60,000 bases of DNA from NCBI GenBank assembly GCA_914767715.1, contig OU612068.1, positions 4,838,001-4,898,000 of the forward strand. The letters are read 5' to 3'. Under the pieces are notes generated by a model. That model searched no databases. It was not told the origin of the DNA and saw nothing but the letters and a program-made list of their open reading frames with translations. Below, piece by piece: positions 57,920-60,000 of this stretch. This DNA comes from Membranipora membranacea (lineage: Eukaryota > Bryozoa > Gymnolaemata > Cheilostomatida > Membraniporidae). The translations under genes were made by a program, and so were the position numbers. Every line of letters starts with the position of its first letter. Position 1 is the first letter of the stretch.

Positions 57920-60000
57920 TCTGGTATCATTGCATTGGACATATGAGTTGTCTTAACATAGTTCTTGTAAACACGGCTCCAAGTTCTCTCAGCTAAAATC
58001 AATCCTCTTCCCTAGGTAGTCACTGTTGACAAAATTCTCATCTAGGTATGCGTTATTCTGTAGACTAAACAGCGAAGTCATATCATCCCTGCATGAATAT
58101 AGATGGTATTACAGCTGTCACGAAAATGGGTCAAGTGAACTTTCTTAGGCCTAGTAGGTTATTATTGTGCTAAAATTACGTTACACAAGACAGATAACGA
58201 AGAAGAAATAAAAGAACTTGTCATGTCAGCTCCTCAGCAACAAACAAACATGGTATGTTTGAAGAAAAGATAAACATCCGACCCGAGAAAAAACTTTGAT
58301 ATAATTTGGTACCCACTTACAGATTACAGTGGTCAAGTCAGTTCACCGATGTATTAGTTGTCTATTATAACTCAAGATTGATTTGAATCAGCTTATCAGT
58401 GGCACTTTGGGCATTTACAATTCAAATGTGCTTGACAGCTTTATTTCCTAAACTGAAACCAGACCCACAAGCAGTCAAAAAATGGATAGACACTAAGACT
58501 TATGTAAAGAGGTCATTTGGCCTTCTTTGTGGAACTACGGTGCAGACTCATATCTCAAAGTTGATCTGCAAGTTGTGTGTCGGCATATTGATCATCCAGA
58601 TGACTTCATTTCCAACACTAATATATATGATAGACCACATTGATACTCAGTAATATCCCAACTCTTTAGGCTGGTTTTAATTTTGTTGTCATTGTGGAGT
58701 AGTCCTATCATAAGGTTTGTTGTCATGTTGTCATACATGTACTTTGTACATGTATCTTGGAGTTGTCCTCTCTGTACATACTAATGAGTTATCATCAGCT
58801 TCCCTGACCTATATATGACAGAGACTGACTTGACCGTGAACTTGATTGAAGAGACACACATGAGTACTTGTCTACTGACTTTCATGGTGAGTGGACTGCT
58901 TTATATCTTGCCATCCTGATTAGAACCCAACTTCGCAACAGTCATCACCTTGTGTTCAAACGTTCAGCTTTCTCAAGCAAATGATAGCGACTGAATTTTC
59001 ACACTTTCATCCACCATTCACATCCAACCTAAAAAAGAGTAGTTATTTATTTTTGATCTAGGTTTACACTGAACCCCAGCATAATCAGGCACAGTGATCA
59101 TAAAACTGGCCTTTATTGAAAAAATGCATATCAAGCTAGTAATGAACATTTGAACACAGATGCTTCATTCCTTGTATCAAGAAGTACTCCTTGCTAGTTG
59201 CAGCCAGAACCTCTAACTCCTTGAGCCAGTCAAATAAGACTAGCTTGAGTTATTCTCAGCTCAAGTTACTGCCACCAGGTGCCACGGATTGCTTGCATCA
59301 ATGAACTAGCTCATTGCTTGCATGCTTCAAGCAAGCAGTACTGAAAGGAAAACCGATAATTTGATCAATCAATGCTGAAACCAAATGAGATGCTCAACTA
59401 TGAGAAAAGTGTATATTTCTGAATTAGAGATAAAATTGAGAGATTACCGAATGATTTTTGCAGCAGAACGCAATATGACTGTCAAATATTGCCAAAGACC
59501 CAGGCCAGACAGGTTTTGGAGTAGGACCCTTGGGTCATAGATAGTGATAGTCTGCAAGTGAGGGTGCTACTGCATCATCACCAACATACCACCAATTCTC
59601 TCACTCTGATTCACTGTAACAATGACATGCATACATACATAGATTTTAGAGTCTACCTACAGATTGGTACAGGAACTGTCTGTAATGAAAGATCAAGGAG
59701 TACTCCTAGTCCTTGCCAGTCCTTGGTAAGAAGATTTAGTTACTAGTTACGTTAGATACATTGGACTGGTGGTGACAACAATCAGAACAGGTCTCCTGAC
59801 TTGTCCTGACAGACACCTCTCCTCTGTATATATCTTTTCCAAGGTGGCTTTATGTTGAGAATGTCTGATAGTGATAACATTAAAGAGGTCACCTTTCAGT
59901 GCTCAGGCAAGTGAGTGATGCTCTAATCTCAAAGTCATGCCTATGCCATAGGGCCCAATTTATTATCAGACTCGGTTATCAAGATGGTGCGCAGACTTAG

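Larger units (their letters stand above)
55991..60000. other. Intergenic, short repeats only
   Basis: No gene is supported. The region holds a 31-bp tandem repeat (56187-56277), two decayed relatives of the palindrome at 35779 (about 56937-57017 and 59480-59533) and a 14-bp-arm hairpin at 57884-57919. Two weak first-exon-like starts near 58870 and 59855 could belong to a gene beyond the right edge, but I cannot support them. Confidence 0.45.

Noticed and set aside
58399-58653. 84-codon + strand frame near the right end
   Set aside because: No domain, no supporting splice sites, random-looking composition.
58870-59900. First-exon-like starts (MSTCLLTFM before GTGAGT; a short frame before GCAAGT)
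   Set aside because: Very short, and no following exon lies inside the window to test phase.

Overview
This window is metazoan nuclear DNA. The sequence is AT-rich and every resolved gene is split by GT-AG introns. The conserved genes are animal ones (NELF-E, CDK5RAP3, CHCHD2/10, Mab-21-like, CARD), and tRNA-derived SINEs, LINE fragments and MITE-like elements fill the gaps. A chitin-binding small secreted protein, an ankyrin-CARD protein and a Mab-21-like gene suit a marine invertebrate, but I cannot fix the phylum from sequence alone. No prokaryotic gene, CRISPR array or convincing functional tRNA/rRNA was seen.

Layout. 1-5.9 kb is mostly gene-poor, with one weak candidate exon and a 414-bp hAT-like element that carries a tRNA-like sequence. 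5.94-17.05 kb (-) is an 11-exon gene for a 1,162-residue ankyrin-repeat protein ending in a CARD. 19.6-20.4 kb (+) is a 3-exon gene for a 92-residue secreted ChtBD2-like protein. 21.1-26.0 kb (-) and 26.9-28.3 kb (-) are two tandem CHCHD2/10-type genes with matching exon phases. 29.7-35.7 kb (-) is NELF-E, whose third intron is about 90% a 34-bp minisatellite. 36.1-37.0 kb is a LINE fragment. 39.7-52.0 kb (-) is a complete 12-exon CDK5RAP3. Its 6.6-kb intron 9 holds two genes on the opposite strand: a Mab-21/cGAS-like protein (41.7-43.6 kb) and a signal-peptide/NHL-propeller/single-TM protein (45.0-46.9 kb). 52-60 kb is intergenic, with a TTAA MITE, a second decayed LINE and short tandem repeats.

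The gene models were built by hand. Exons were joined only where GT-AG signals and codon phase agreed, and all six multi-exon conserved models close in frame (1162, 135, 277, 503, 584 and 443 residues). The genes do not form one pathway. CDK5RAP3 belongs to UFMylation, NELF-E to promoter-proximal pausing and CHCHD2/10 to mitochondrial intermembrane-space biology. The ankyrin-CARD and Mab-21-like proteins belong to families often linked to innate sensing, but nothing in the sequence shows that they act together.

The most unusual non-coding signal is a set of very short fold-back elements (20-145 bp, nearly all palindrome). Each is flanked by an 8- or 9-bp direct repeat that looks like a target-site duplication, and several sit within a few dozen bases of splice sites.
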